Source of the DNA: Chloroflexota bacterium | Lineage (GTDB): Bacteria; Chloroflexota; Anaerolineae; Anaerolineales; Villigracilaceae | Length of the DNA stretch: 64,000 nucleotides | Reading direction: 5' to 3' | NCBI GenBank assembly: GCA_013388855.1 | Contig: JACAEM010000035.1 | Span: 1-64,000, forward strand | In this document: positions 53,401 to 61,702 of the stretch, piece by piece | How positions within the stretch are numbered: the stretch's first letter is position 1 | Layout: each line of letters starts with the position of its first letter | Notes under the pieces: model-generated | The model's database searches: none | What the model was told of the DNA's origin: nothing | Seen by the model: the letters and a program-made list of their open reading frames with translations, nothing else | Program-made: the position numbers and the translations under genes

Positions 53401-56400
53401 TCGCCGATGCGGGAGTCGCTCCACAACAGATTAGTTATGTCGAAGCACATGGGACTGGTACGCCGCTTGGTGACCCCATTGAAATCTCTTCACTACGTGC
53501 CGTTCTTGATAATGGAGAATCGAATAATAGAGTTCTAGTTGGTTCTGTAAAAACGAACTTTGGTCACCTGGAATCCGCCGCAGGAATCGCCGGGTTGATC
53601 AAATCTGTACTTGCCCTGCAAAACGAAGCCATCCCGCCGCACTTACACCTCAAGGAAGTCAATCCTTATCTCTCACTTGAAGACTCAAGGCTTGAGATCG
53701 GAACCTATCTTCGTCCATGGAAACGACGCGACCAGCCGCGTTTTGCAGGCATCAGTTCCTTCGGTTTCGGCGGCACGAACGCACATATCATCATTTCCGA
53801 TGTGCCCTCTTTAGAGTCTGACAACGCGCCGTCCACAGGTATTGAACGTCCTTGCCATATCCTTACCCTCTCCGCCAAAACGAAAACCTCTCTCGAAGAG
53901 CTCGTGCAATCCCTAAGCAAACAATTACCAAGTACCAATCACCGATTACATGATGTCGCCTTCACAGCCAACACAACCCGCACACACTTCGAACATCGCC
54001 TTGCACTTCATGCCTCTACAAACGAGGAATTAAAAACGAAACTCGATGCGTTCATCGCCAACCCAATATCTACGTCAGCAAACCATACGAAACCAAAAGT
54101 AGCATTTCTCTTCACGGGACAAGGCTCGCAGTATTCTGGCATGGGGCGCAAGCTCTACGAAACACAGCCCGCCTTCCACGCCGCGCTTGATGCTTGCGCC
54201 AAAATTCTCGACCCCATCCTCCATCGTTCCCTACATGAGATTCTCTTCACCGATACGAACGACATTCATCAGACCCAACATACCCAGCCCGCGCTCTTCG
54301 CCTTTGAATATGCCCTTGCGCAAACGTGGCGTTCGTGGGGCGTCGAGCCGCACGCGGTTCTTGGTCACAGCGTTGGTGAATATGTCGCGGCATGCATCGC
54401 GGGTATCTTCAGCCTTGAGGATGGTCTGCGTCTCATCGCCGAACGTGCCCGCCTGATGGGCGCGCTTCCGCATAACGGAACGATGGCGGCGGTCTTCGCC
54501 GATGCGTCTCGCATCGCGCCGGCCATTCAACCTTATCAAGACAAAGTTTCCATCGCCGCGACAAACGGACCCGACAATACCGTCATCTCTGGCGAAAAAA
54601 CTGCCATTCAAAATATTCTGGATGAACTAACAAAGCTGGGAATTTCCTCCAAAACCCTCATCGTCTCTCACGCCTTCCACTCGCCTCTCATGGATTCGAT
54701 TTTGGACGAGTTCGAATCTTTTGCAAAAAGAAGCCAATTCTCCAATCATCGCATCTCTCTAAGCTCGAACCTGCTCGGTGAAGTTCTCAAACCTGATCAA
54801 ACGCTGAATGCGCGTTATTGGCGCGACCATATCCGCTCCGAGGTGAAATTTGCGAAAGGGCTGGAAGCAATTTCCGGCCTGGGCATCGACGCGTTCATCG
54901 AGATTGGTCCCGCCCCTGTGTTGTTGGGCATGGGCAAACGATGTCTGCCAGAATCCAAAGCCGCGTGGTTGCCATCCCTCCGACAAAATCAAGATGACTG
55001 GCAAACCATTTTGGACAGCCTCGGCAAGCTCTATGCTCAGGGCGCAGATATTGATTGGAAATCATTCGACGAAGGATACACGCGCCATAAAATCTTCCTG
55101 CCGAATTATCCATTCGACCGTCAACGTTATTGGGTCGAAAGTCGTTCTGCAAACACGGAAACACAGAAACAAGTACACACAGTATCCACGCCTTCCAATG
55201 GGAAAGTAAAACATCACGAAGAAAATAACAATGGCAGAAAAAATGGAAAGGCGAAGAAACAGCCCTCCCCTGCGCGTGAAGCGACCCAACCCGCCTTGCT
55301 TGCCGCAGATTCAAGTCAAAGAGAAAAACTTTTGCAAAATTTCATCCAGACACAAGTTGCTCGCGTGCTTGGGATGAACCCATCCCAGTTAAGTCTCACT
55401 CAACCCCTCGACACCATGGGACTCGACTCACTCATGGCAATGGAACTCAAGAACTCGATGGAATCAAAGTTGGGAGTCAAGCTGTCAGTGACGAATCTCT
55501 TACAGGGGCCGACCATCTCCAGGCTTGTTGCAGAAGCGCTTGCCAATCTGAACGCTCCTCAAACATCGGGTGAAATTCCGCTGATCACTTCGCGAAGCGA
55601 TTCCAATGAAAGTCCGCTTTCGTATGGACAGCAGGCACTGTGGTTCCTGCATCAACTTTTACCCGAAGAAATATCCTTCAACGTTGCGGGAGCGATCCGT
55701 ATTCTCGGTGATTTGAACATCAGCGCGCTGGAACACGCCTTTGAACAATTGGTTGAACGGCATGAGTCTTTGCGAAGTACATTCCACGCGGTAAATGGCG
55801 AACCCTTCCAGCGTGTGCATGAGACCATGAATGGATTCTTCCATCTTGATACTGTTTCTCATTGGAGCGATGAAAAACTAAGGGAAAGACTCGTCACCGA
55901 AGCGCATCGTCCGTTTGATTTGGAGAACGGCCCCGTATTGCGGGCACTGTTGTTCAAGAGAGATTCCGAACATATCCTCCTGCTTTCGATGGATCACATC
56001 GTCACGGACTTCTGGTCAATGACCGTGTTGGCACGTGAACTGCTTGCAAGCTACGAAGCGAACAAATCTGGCAAAGAAGTTTTTTTGCCGCAACTCTCCA
56101 CTCACTACTCAGATTATGTCCGCTGGCAGACAGAGATGTTGGAGAGCTCGCAGGGTGAAAAACTTTGGGAGTATTGGCGAGACACATTGAGCGGTGAACT
56201 CCCCGCTTTGAATCTCCCCACTGACCGTCCGCGCACAGCGCTGCAGACCTATCGCGGCGACTCGGAACATTTGGTGATCAAGAACGAAATTTATCAACAG
56301 TTGAAAGCCTTCTCGCAAGAAAATGGCTCGACGCTTTTTATGACTCTGCTTGCCGCCTTCCAAACTTTATTACATCGTTATTCCAATCAAGAACAATTCA

Positions 56401-59400
56401 TTGTCGGCTCTGTCACGGCGGGACGAAGCCACGCGGAACTGGCCGGCTTGGTCGGTTATTTCATCAATCCCATTGCATTGAAAGCTGACTTCTCTGACAA
56501 TCCCACATTCAGCGAGGTTCTACAACGTGTGAGAAAAACAACACTCGGCGCGTTTGAACATCAGGATTATCCACCCGCTTTACTCGCGAAAAAATTGGGC
56601 ATTCAACGCGACGCCAGCCGCCCGCCGCTCTTTGAGACGATGTTCATCTTACAAAAAGCGCATGAAGCGGTAGTGCAGGCACTCAGTCCATTTGCCTTGG
56701 GAATTGACGGAGCACGCATGGATGTGGGTAGTCTGACGTTGGAATCCATTGCACTGGGTGGGGAACCCGCGCAATTCGATATGACGATGATGATGGCAGA
56801 GACCGATAGCGGACTTGCCGCGGCGCTCCAATACAACACGGATTTGTTCGATGCATCCACCATTCAACGAATGCTTGAGCATTTCAATTCTTTGCTGCGA
56901 GAGATCGTCACTGATGCGAACAAGCCTGTATCGGCCCTTTCCCTGTTGAGCGAAACTGAACAGGAACAACTATTGATCGATTGGAACAACACACAGACAG
57001 ATTACCCGCGCGACCTTTGTATCCACGAGTTGATTCAAGAACAAGTGAAGCGCACGCCAAAGACAATTGCTCTTCAATATGAAGATAAGTGTTTGACCTA
57101 CAAAGAATTAAACAAACGCTCAAATGAGTTAGCCAAAATATTGATTTCGCTGGGAGTCAAACCCGGGTCTCTGGTTGGCATCTTTGCAAATCGTTCGCTG
57201 GATATGATGGTCGGTTTGCTCGGCGTGCTTAAAGCTGGCGGCGCGTACCTGCCGCTTGACCCATCCTTCCCATCCGAACGGCTGGCTTTCATGATCGAAG
57301 ATTCGGGCGCGTCGATTATTCTCACACAGACAAGTCTTTTGAGTGATGTGCCAGAGAACAAAGCACAGGTCATCTGTTTGGATGCCCTCGACGATTTGTC
57401 TCCAACCAAAAAGAAGGCGAAACCTGCCAGCCCCAATGATCTTGCCTACATCATTTACACTTCTGGTTCCACGGGTAAGCCAAAGGGAGTCCAGATTCAT
57501 CATCAGGCTGTCGTTAATTTCCTGTGTTCGATGCGTGATGATTTGAAGATCAATGCGGACGATACGCTTCTCGCTGTGACGACCCTTTCGTTTGATATAG
57601 CGGTTCTCGAACTTTTGCTTCCGCTGACGGTTGGAGCGAAAGTCGTGATCACCAGTTCCGACGTCGCGGCGGATGGGGCATTGTTGGCTGATGCATTAAC
57701 TGAAGTACATGCCACCTTCATGCAGGCCACACCTGCCAGTTGGAGACTCTTACTCGAGGCAGGCTGGGTGGGGAAAGGCGACCTTAAAATTCTGTGCGGC
57801 GGCGAAGCGCTGACCAATGACCTGGCAAAAAAGTTACTGGAACGATGCGCTGAATTATGGAATGTGTACGGTCCCACTGAGACGACGATCTGGTCAACAA
57901 TCTACCGTGTCACTTCGAGCGAAACTCAGGGAATTTCCAACACGGTCCCAATTGGCAAACCGATTTCGAATACGCAAATCTACATTTTGGATTCCAATCT
58001 TCAGCCTGTTCCCGTTGGCGTGATCGGTGATTTGTACATCGGCGGAGATGGCGTTAGCCGCGGGTATTTGAATCGTCCTGAGTTGACGGCGGAGAAGTTT
58101 ATTACGAATCCATTCCCCACTTCATCTGCGAGTCTCGATGCGGGCGAGAATATCACTCGCCCTGCTCGACCCTCCGCTCAGCGTAAAATAATCTATAAGA
58201 CAGGCGACCTTGCGCGTTATCTCCCCGATGGGAATATCGAGTTCTTTGGGCGGAGTGATCAGCAGGTGAAAGTGCGTGGCTTTCGCATTGAGACCGGGGA
58301 GGTTGAAGTTGCTTTAGCAGGACATCCATCTGTAAAGCAGGCTGTAGTGGTGGCCTGGAAGGAAAGGTCGTCAGACGCGAGCCTGGTCGCTTATGTGGTG
58401 CCAGCCGTCCCTGAGAAAGAAGCGGATGCAAGTCAATTGCGCGAGTTCCTGCGTACAAGACTCCCCGAATATATGGTGCCATCCATCTTTGTCAATTTGG
58501 AATCTCTGCCATTGACCCCAAACGGTAAAGTGGACCGCAAGGCGTTGCCCGCGCCGTCGCAGTCACGTTCGGATTCGAGAGCGCCGTATGTCGCGCCACG
58601 CACGCCGTTGGAATTGGAACTGTCGGAAATTTGCGCGCAGGTGTTGGGTCTGGATAGTCAGCAGGTGGGCATCAACGACAACTTTTTTGAACTGGGCGGG
58701 CATTCATTATTGGGAACGCGGCTGGTCTTTTTGTTGCGCGAGAAATATGGACTCGAGTCCGCAGATCTGCCGTTGCGAACATTGTTCGAGCGACCCACAG
58801 TGGCAAACCTGGCGCGGGCGATTGACATGGTGCGGCGCGGCGAGCGCGGGGAACGTGTGCGCAGTGATTTCATCAAGCGTGGTCAGCTGAGTTTGGAGGC
58901 GTTGAATGCTGAAGCGCAACTGGATGTGGATATTCGTGCGGGTGATTTGGTATACGAACACGTTGATATGCCGAATCATATTTTGTTGACGGGTGCGACA
59001 GGCTTCGTGGGGGCATTCCTGCTTCACGACCTGTTGAGGCAGACATCGGCAGATATTCACTGTCTTTTGCGTGCGGACGATCTCGAAAGAGGTCTGCTTC
59101 GTTTGAAGCGCAATCTGATTTCTTATCGGTTGTGGGACGATTCGTTTACAGAGCGCATCAAAGTGGTGTTGGGTGATCTGGGGATGCCGCAACTAGGACT
59201 CACCAATGAGACCTTTAAACACCTCGCAGATAAGATAAATGTCATCTATCACAACGGTGCAATGGTCAATTTTGTGTATCCGTATGCAGCGCACAAGGCG
59301 TCGAACGTACTGGGCACGCAGGAGATTTTAAGACTGGCGAGCAAAACAAGATTAAAACCTGTCCACTTTGTTTCCACTTTGTCCATTTTATATTCGGGCG

Positions 59401-60077
59401 GCGCCAATGATGGTCGTGTGTTTCGCGAGGATACAAACCTGGATGAGGTCGGTGCGCCGTTCGGTGGTTATGCTCAAAGCAAGTGGGTCGCAGAGAAATT
59501 GGTTGAAGAAGCGGGCAGGCGCGGCATTCCATATGCAATTTATCGCCCCGGGTTGGTGTCGGGGCATAGCGTCTCCGGCGCGTGGAACACGGACAATCTG
59601 ATCTCCAGCATGACACGGGCCTGCATCCTTTTGGGAACGGTTCCCAATCTGGATGTGGTTGTCAACATCGTGCCTGTGGATTTTGTCAGCGCTTCGATCA
59701 TCCACCTTTCCAAAGATCCGAAAAACTTTGGGAAGATCTATCACATCGACAACCCTGAACCGATTCATTTTCGTGAATTGGCAGGCTGGATGAGAGAACA
59801 AGGTTTCAACGCTCGGCAAGTCTCTTTCGACGAATGGCGCGCCGAACTTTTCAGGCAAATTCCGCACATGCCGTCGGATGACTGGGAACCGTATCTGCCA
59901 TTGGTTGAAGAGGTGGAGGAAAGCCAAGTCTTCATGCCGGAGTTCGACCTCACCAACACGCTCACCGCGCTGAAGGGAAGTGATATTGTGTGCCATCCAG
60001 TCAACAATAAATTGTTCACGACCTATTTGCAATATTTCACTCCTAATGGTTTTCTTGAGAAACCCGAAGTCAAGTAA
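50412..60077 (+). CDS. FAAL-PKS-NRPS-reductase megasynthase
   Basis: A 3221-residue single-chain synthase. Domains: fatty acyl-AMP ligase (about 15-590, YTSGSTSQPKG); ACP1 (Ser about 647, LGSVQA); ketosynthase (about 708-1135, DTACSSS with Cys about 877, VEAHGTGTPLGDP, KTNFGH); acyltransferase (about 1226-1530, GHSVGEY and HAFH, malonyl type); ACP2 (LDSLMAM, about 1669); condensation (about 1734-2165, DHIVTDFWS about 1861); adenylation (about 2203-2710, NVYGPTETT, YKTGDLARY); PCP (GGHSLL, about 2761); thioester reductase (about 2857-3221, TGATGFVG and GYAQSK). There is no ketoreductase, dehydratase or thioesterase domain. It should make an N-(3-oxoacyl) amino aldehyde. Confidence 0.93.
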   Translation: MKQSSPTFSPSPSFRTLLELLQTRAQEQPDRLAYRFIQDNDQEIVTITYGELDRQARAIGAWLESHNAGGERALLLYPPGLEYIASFFGCLYAGVTAVPAYPPRLNRPVPRIQAIVDDSKSTFALTTSTILHNIEQRFEHAPDLKALHWLNTEQVPAGMEADWHHPEITSDTLAFLQYTSGSTSQPKGVMLTHGNLMHNLKAIRHGFQLDDNASGVFWLPSYHDMGLIGGILEPMYINGPSTLMSPVSFLQRPFRWLEAISRYKGTTSGAPNFAYDLCVDKISSEQIDTLDLSSWSLAFCGAEPIRPETLERFARTFERCGFRRSSFYPCFGMAESTLIVSGGDGPAEPRTLTVNRKSLERDKVELASTGDESALTMVNCGKSMIDQRIVIVNPSTFEECASDEVGEIWVAGPSVAQGYWGLEEETRNHFQAHVANTGEGPFLRTGDLGFLHEGELFVTGRLKDLIIIHGSNHYPQDIELTVESSHTALQPSAGAAFSVTDAGKEKLVIVQEVTRQGRQADINEVTSAIRQAVAEKHDLQVFAIVLVKPMSIPKTSSGKIQRRATKNAFLSGELEMVGEWRAKSSPLPAERVPERVEGSGGEEKVNPTPNKPSSEIQTFLLTRIASILEMDASAIDPHQPFTYYGLGSVQAVSLTGDLETFLNRKLSPTLAWDYPTIELLANHLANDIRPQQTKPAPKPIQPTSNYIKEPIAIIGLSCRFPQAPNPQAFWELLRNGVDAITEVPPDRWDVDAFHSESPDPGKVTTRFGGFLDNVDLFDPAFFGISPREAARMDPQQRLLLEVSWEALENAFIPPQSLAGTRTGVFIGISSYDYSRLQFDDPEMIDAYAGTGNAHSIAANRLSYVFDLRGPSMAVDTACSSSLVATHLAVQSLRNGETDLAVAGGVNLILTPELTITFSQARMLSPDGRCKTFDASANGYVRGEGCGVVVLKRFSDALRDGDNILALIRGSAINQDGRSNGLTAPNGLAQQDVIRYALADAGVAPQQISYVEAHGTGTPLGDPIEISSLRAVLDNGESNNRVLVGSVKTNFGHLESAAGIAGLIKSVLALQNEAIPPHLHLKEVNPYLSLEDSRLEIGTYLRPWKRRDQPRFAGISSFGFGGTNAHIIISDVPSLESDNAPSTGIERPCHILTLSAKTKTSLEELVQSLSKQLPSTNHRLHDVAFTANTTRTHFEHRLALHASTNEELKTKLDAFIANPISTSANHTKPKVAFLFTGQGSQYSGMGRKLYETQPAFHAALDACAKILDPILHRSLHEILFTDTNDIHQTQHTQPALFAFEYALAQTWRSWGVEPHAVLGHSVGEYVAACIAGIFSLEDGLRLIAERARLMGALPHNGTMAAVFADASRIAPAIQPYQDKVSIAATNGPDNTVISGEKTAIQNILDELTKLGISSKTLIVSHAFHSPLMDSILDEFESFAKRSQFSNHRISLSSNLLGEVLKPDQTLNARYWRDHIRSEVKFAKGLEAISGLGIDAFIEIGPAPVLLGMGKRCLPESKAAWLPSLRQNQDDWQTILDSLGKLYAQGADIDWKSFDEGYTRHKIFLPNYPFDRQRYWVESRSANTETQKQVHTVSTPSNGKVKHHEENNNGRKNGKAKKQPSPAREATQPALLAADSSQREKLLQNFIQTQVARVLGMNPSQLSLTQPLDTMGLDSLMAMELKNSMESKLGVKLSVTNLLQGPTISRLVAEALANLNAPQTSGEIPLITSRSDSNESPLSYGQQALWFLHQLLPEEISFNVAGAIRILGDLNISALEHAFEQLVERHESLRSTFHAVNGEPFQRVHETMNGFFHLDTVSHWSDEKLRERLVTEAHRPFDLENGPVLRALLFKRDSEHILLLSMDHIVTDFWSMTVLARELLASYEANKSGKEVFLPQLSTHYSDYVRWQTEMLESSQGEKLWEYWRDTLSGELPALNLPTDRPRTALQTYRGDSEHLVIKNEIYQQLKAFSQENGSTLFMTLLAAFQTLLHRYSNQEQFIVGSVTAGRSHAELAGLVGYFINPIALKADFSDNPTFSEVLQRVRKTTLGAFEHQDYPPALLAKKLGIQRDASRPPLFETMFILQKAHEAVVQALSPFALGIDGARMDVGSLTLESIALGGEPAQFDMTMMMAETDSGLAAALQYNTDLFDASTIQRMLEHFNSLLREIVTDANKPVSALSLLSETEQEQLLIDWNNTQTDYPRDLCIHELIQEQVKRTPKTIALQYEDKCLTYKELNKRSNELAKILISLGVKPGSLVGIFANRSLDMMVGLLGVLKAGGAYLPLDPSFPSERLAFMIEDSGASIILTQTSLLSDVPENKAQVICLDALDDLSPTKKKAKPASPNDLAYIIYTSGSTGKPKGVQIHHQAVVNFLCSMRDDLKINADDTLLAVTTLSFDIAVLELLLPLTVGAKVVITSSDVAADGALLADALTEVHATFMQATPASWRLLLEAGWVGKGDLKILCGGEALTNDLAKKLLERCAELWNVYGPTETTIWSTIYRVTSSETQGISNTVPIGKPISNTQIYILDSNLQPVPVGVIGDLYIGGDGVSRGYLNRPELTAEKFITNPFPTSSASLDAGENITRPARPSAQRKIIYKTGDLARYLPDGNIEFFGRSDQQVKVRGFRIETGEVEVALAGHPSVKQAVVVAWKERSSDASLVAYVVPAVPEKEADASQLREFLRTRLPEYMVPSIFVNLESLPLTPNGKVDRKALPAPSQSRSDSRAPYVAPRTPLELELSEICAQVLGLDSQQVGINDNFFELGGHSLLGTRLVFLLREKYGLESADLPLRTLFERPTVANLARAIDMVRRGERGERVRSDFIKRGQLSLEALNAEAQLDVDIRAGDLVYEHVDMPNHILLTGATGFVGAFLLHDLLRQTSADIHCLLRADDLERGLLRLKRNLISYRLWDDSFTERIKVVLGDLGMPQLGLTNETFKHLADKINVIYHNGAMVNFVYPYAAHKASNVLGTQEILRLASKTRLKPVHFVSTLSILYSGGANDGRVFREDTNLDEVGAPFGGYAQSKWVAEKLVEEAGRRGIPYAIYRPGLVSGHSVSGAWNTDNLISSMTRACILLGTVPNLDVVVNIVPVDFVSASIIHLSKDPKNFGKIYHIDNPEPIHFRELAGWMREQGFNARQVSFDEWRAELFRQIPHMPSDDWEPYLPLVEEVEESQVFMPEFDLTNTLTALKGSDIVCHPVNNKLFTTYLQYFTPNGFLEKPEVK
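52165..52205 (+). repeat. Palindromic insertion in the FAAL-ACP linker
   Basis: CCCCTCT (52165-52171) and AGAGGGG (52199-52205) bracket a smaller GCCC-GAAA-GGGT stem. It is read in frame as a Pro/Glu/Arg-rich stretch (residues about 585-602) between FAAL and ACP1 and looks like a mobile palindromic element tolerated in a linker. Confidence 0.5.
58127..58183 (+). repeat. Palindromic insertion inside the adenylation domain
   Basis: GGGCGAG (58142-58148) and CTCGCCC (58156-58162) form a perfect seven-pair stem. The surrounding sequence encodes about 20 extra residues (SSASLDAGENITRPARPSAQ) between ITNPF and the A7 motif YKTGDLARY, where most adenylation domains have only a few residues. Confidence 0.55.
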
Positions 60078-60101
60078 CATAACACTCTCTCACAAAATAT
60101 A

Positions 60102-60845
60102 ATGTTTCAGTCCCAATCCAGTACAAATCAATGGCTTGTTTGTCCGCGTGTGAACCCAGAGGCACAAACTCGTCTGTTTCTTTTTCCCTACGCAGGCGGC
60201 AATATCGCCACGTTCGGCAGGTGGGCGCCCGGACTTCCAAGCACCATCGAGGCATGGATCGCTCAATATCCGGGCAGGGGGTTTCGCTACAACGAAACCC
60301 CCGTCAAAGATTTCGGTGTCATGCTCAATGCGCTCTACGAGGCGACCCAAGCTTTGGCGGATAAACCATATGCTTTTTTCGGTCACAGCATGGGCGCGTT
60401 AATTGCTTTTGAACTTGCCTGCAAACTACATCCGCAAATCCTGTTTGTTTCCGGTTGCAGTGCGCCACACATTCCCGATTCCAGCCCGCCGATTCATGAT
60501 CTGCCAGATGACGAATTCATCAAATCCATGCAAAAACTCAACGGCATTCCCGATGAAATCTTAAGCAATGCCGAGTTGATGGAATTGGTCCTTCCCGCAC
60601 TGCGCGCCGATTTTGAAGCTTTTGAAAATTATCGCTACATTCCCAACGACCGTCTCGCCTGTCCTATCGTTGCGTTCGGCGGAATCAACGATCCCCGTGT
60701 AAGCCGGAAACATCTGGAAGGCTGGGAGATGCACACAAACACATTCAAAGTGCAATACTTCCCCGGTGGACACTTTTTCATCAACACCGACTACAAAGCA
60801 GTGATTGATTCCATCACAATTGAGATGGCAAATGCAAAAAGATGA
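60102..60845 (+). CDS. Type II thioesterase
   Basis: A 247-residue alpha/beta hydrolase of the GrsT/RifR type. It has LFPYAGGNIATFGRWAPGL at about 26-44, the nucleophile in FFGHSMGALIAFELA (Ser about 94) and the catalytic His in PGGHFFI (about 224). Such enzymes clear stalled or wrongly primed acyl groups from carrier domains. It starts 24 bases after the megasynthase and overlaps the transferase gene by 14 bases, forming one operon. Confidence 0.9.
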   Translation: MFQSQSSTNQWLVCPRVNPEAQTRLFLFPYAGGNIATFGRWAPGLPSTIEAWIAQYPGRGFRYNETPVKDFGVMLNALYEATQALADKPYAFFGHSMGALIAFELACKLHPQILFVSGCSAPHIPDSSPPIHDLPDDEFIKSMQKLNGIPDEILSNAELMELVLPALRADFEAFENYRYIPNDRLACPIVAFGGINDPRVSRKHLEGWEMHTNTFKVQYFPGGHFFINTDYKAVIDSITIEMANAKR

Positions 60846-61596
60846 TTGGATGACTCCGCCCAATATACTGGTCTTGCAACCCAACCAGGTTCACGTCTGG
60901 CGCGTCTTTCTTGACCGTGGACCTGTTTCAGCCCAATGGATCGAATCCACCCTGTCAGCGGAAGAGGCCGAACGCGCTGCTCGATTCCACTTCGACAGAG
61001 ATAGGCAACGTTTTGTCATTGCTCACGCAGCATTACGAGATATCTTATCTCGCTACCTTGGTTGCAGGCCGAAAGCATTAACTTTCTCCGTCAACTCGTA
61101 TGGGAAACCTGAACTGACCAATCATGAACTCGAATTTAATCTCTCTCATTCTGGTGACTACGCATTGATCGCAGCAGCGCGAGGCCACAAAGTCGGCGTG
61201 GATGTGGAGCATATCCGCATGGACAAAGACCTTGAAAGTATTGCCAATCGTTTCTTCTCTCCGAGCGAACTTTCAGAGTTCATGGCTTTGCCTCCTGAAA
61301 GGAAAGCTGTTGGTTTCTTCAACTGTTGGACACGGAAAGAAGCATATATCAAAGCACAGGGATTAGGTTTGTCATTATCTTTGGATAGTTTCGATGTTTC
61401 ACTCACTCCAAACGAACCCGCTATTCTCCGTACCACACGCCCCAACCCAGCGGAATCCGTCCGCTGGGCTTTGCGCCTATTAGTTGTTCATTCGGACTAC
61501 ATAGCGGCGGTAGCAGTAGAGGACGCCACTCCGAGTCCGCCGGAGGGCCAAGGCTTGGAATTTCGGTTGTGGGATTGGGATAGACAAATCAAATGA
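60832..61596 (+). CDS. 4'-phosphopantetheinyl transferase (Sfp type)
   Basis: A 254-residue enzyme that attaches the phosphopantetheine arm to the ACP and PCP domains. Signature motifs are GVDVEHI (about 122-128, Mg-binding Asp/Glu) and FNCWTRKEAYIKAQGLGL (about 163-180). Three in-frame ATGs are possible (60805, 60832, 60850). The one at 60832 was chosen because GAGATGG is upstream and the overlap with the thioesterase stays short, but 60850 is also reasonable. It makes the operon self-sufficient for activation. Confidence 0.88.
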   Translation: MQKDDWMTPPNILVLQPNQVHVWRVFLDRGPVSAQWIESTLSAEEAERAARFHFDRDRQRFVIAHAALRDILSRYLGCRPKALTFSVNSYGKPELTNHELEFNLSHSGDYALIAAARGHKVGVDVEHIRMDKDLESIANRFFSPSELSEFMALPPERKAVGFFNCWTRKEAYIKAQGLGLSLSLDSFDVSLTPNEPAILRTTRPNPAESVRWALRLLVVHSDYIAAVAVEDATPSPPEGQGLEFRLWDWDRQIK

Positions 61597-61702
61597 CACG
61601 CCAACCCTGAGGGAGGGGTTTCCAGTAACGGAAGGGTTACTACCGAGCCAGATATAATGATACGTCGGGGCTACAAAAGCTCCTCAGAACGATAAATCGT
61701 CA

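Noticed and set aside
60098-60103. TATAAT overlapping the thioesterase start codon
   Set aside because: It would start transcription inside the gene; the gene is better explained as part of the synthase operon.
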